Source of the DNA: Lachnospiraceae bacterium
Lineage (GTDB): Bacteria; Bacillota; Clostridia; Lachnospirales; Lachnospiraceae
DNA: 64,000 nucleotides
NCBI GenBank assembly: GCA_014803415.1
Contig: JAAVBZ010000045.1
Span: 186,001 to 250,000, forward strand
Direction of reading: 5' to 3'
Part shown: piece by piece, positions 63,868-64,000 of the stretch
Layout: every line of letters starts with the position of its first letter
Position numbering within the stretch: position 1 is the stretch's first letter
Made by a program: the position numbers and the translations under genes
The notes under the pieces: generated by a model
The model's input: only the letters and a program-made list of their open reading frames with translations
Database searches by the model: none
What the model was told of the DNA's origin: nothing

Positions 63868-64000
63868 ATGAGTAAAACAGCAATTGTAACAGACAGTAAC
63901 AGCGGTATTACGCAGGCGCAGGCTAAGGAATTTGGTATTTTTGTTCTTCCGATGCCTTTTATGATCAATGAGGAACCATTTTTTGAAGATATAAATCTGA
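63868..64000 (+). CDS. DegV-family fatty-acid-binding protein (3' end outside window)
   Basis: Starts with ATG at 63868; 44 residues are visible: 'MSKTAIVTDSNSGITQAQAK', 'EFGIFVLPMPFMINEEPF', 'FEDINL'. The 'IVTDSNSGI' start and 'VLPMPFMIN' strand are the DegV/FakB N-terminal signature; FakB proteins hold a fatty acid for the FakA kinase, whose homologue lies at 59997. The rest lies beyond the window. Confidence 0.9.
   Translation, partial: MSKTAIVTDSNSGITQAQAKEFGIFVLPMPFMINEEPFFEDINL

Overview
The window looks like chromosomal DNA of a low-to-moderate GC, strictly anaerobic, spore-forming member of the Clostridia, most likely Lachnospiraceae. This is inferred from gene content and order, not from a database match. 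Supporting signs are the Shine-Dalgarno sites (AGGAGG type), sigma-A promoters (TTGACA/TATAAT), a gerW/ytfJ sporulation gene beside a DUF2953 (ytfI-like) gene, a short cobalamin-dependent methionine synthase, a NifU-like/GGGtGRT gene pair, and the rpmB / asp23 / DAK2 / recG / degV gene order. I see no insertion sequence, prophage, CRISPR array or rRNA, and no stretch longer than about 300 bases without a gene or a recognisable regulatory element.

Layout. 0-3.1 kb: the end of a BspA-type leucine-rich-repeat protein with a C-terminal NADase-type glycan-binding domain, a secreted protein of unknown function, then a cobalamin riboswitch controlling a transcobalamin-like (DUF4430) lipoprotein and an ECF transporter S component. 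3.1-7.6 kb, minus strand: an XRE-cupin regulator and the polyamine ABC transporter potABCD. 7.6-12.6 kb: a lactonase-family beta-propeller protein, aroC (minus), a VanY-type carboxypeptidase, tgt and yajC. 12.7-21.1 kb: a biosynthetic run leuB, a GT-C membrane protein, ilvD, ilvB, serC, serA. 21-26.6 kb: glgB with an unusual coiled-coil tail, an MscS channel, tRNA-Thr(CGT), and an ABC permease/ATPase pair without its binding protein. 26.7-33.4 kb: argH, asd, a DUF234 ATPase overlapping topB, and a beta-helix protein. 33.5-37.4 kb: the NifU-like/GGGtGRT pair, a cassette of three small membrane proteins, and a lipoprotein. 37.6-46.2 kb: metH, a small membrane protein, a second ilvB with ilvN, then a second ilvN with ilvC, leuC and leuD. 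46.3-51.6 kb: a SurA-like membrane protein, a histidine phosphatase, a NusG-II domain protein, a Gx transporter, ruvAB and zapA. 51.7-59.2 kb: a U32 peptidase-like RNA hydroxylase, a RodA/FtsW and PBP pair, DUF2953, gerW, a 46-residue membrane protein and a J-domain-like coiled-coil protein. 59.2-64 kb: rpmB (minus), asp23-like, a DAK2/FakA-like kinase, recG and the start of a degV gene.

How the genes work together. Branched-chain amino acid synthesis is almost complete but split over two clusters about 20 kb apart. It has two acetolactate synthase large subunits and two regulatory subunits; leuA and ilvA are not in the window. Serine (serC, serA), aspartate family (asd), arginine (argH), chorismate (aroC) and methionine (metH) genes point to a largely prototrophic organism. 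Cobalamin links the riboswitch-controlled uptake genes at 2 kb to the B12-dependent MetH at 38 kb. The most interesting poorly understood units are the DUF4430/ECF cobalamin cassette, the NifU-like/GGGtGRT pair, the divergent second acetolactate synthase, the DUF4190/DUF2752/88-residue membrane cassette, and the small membrane protein and J-like protein behind gerW.
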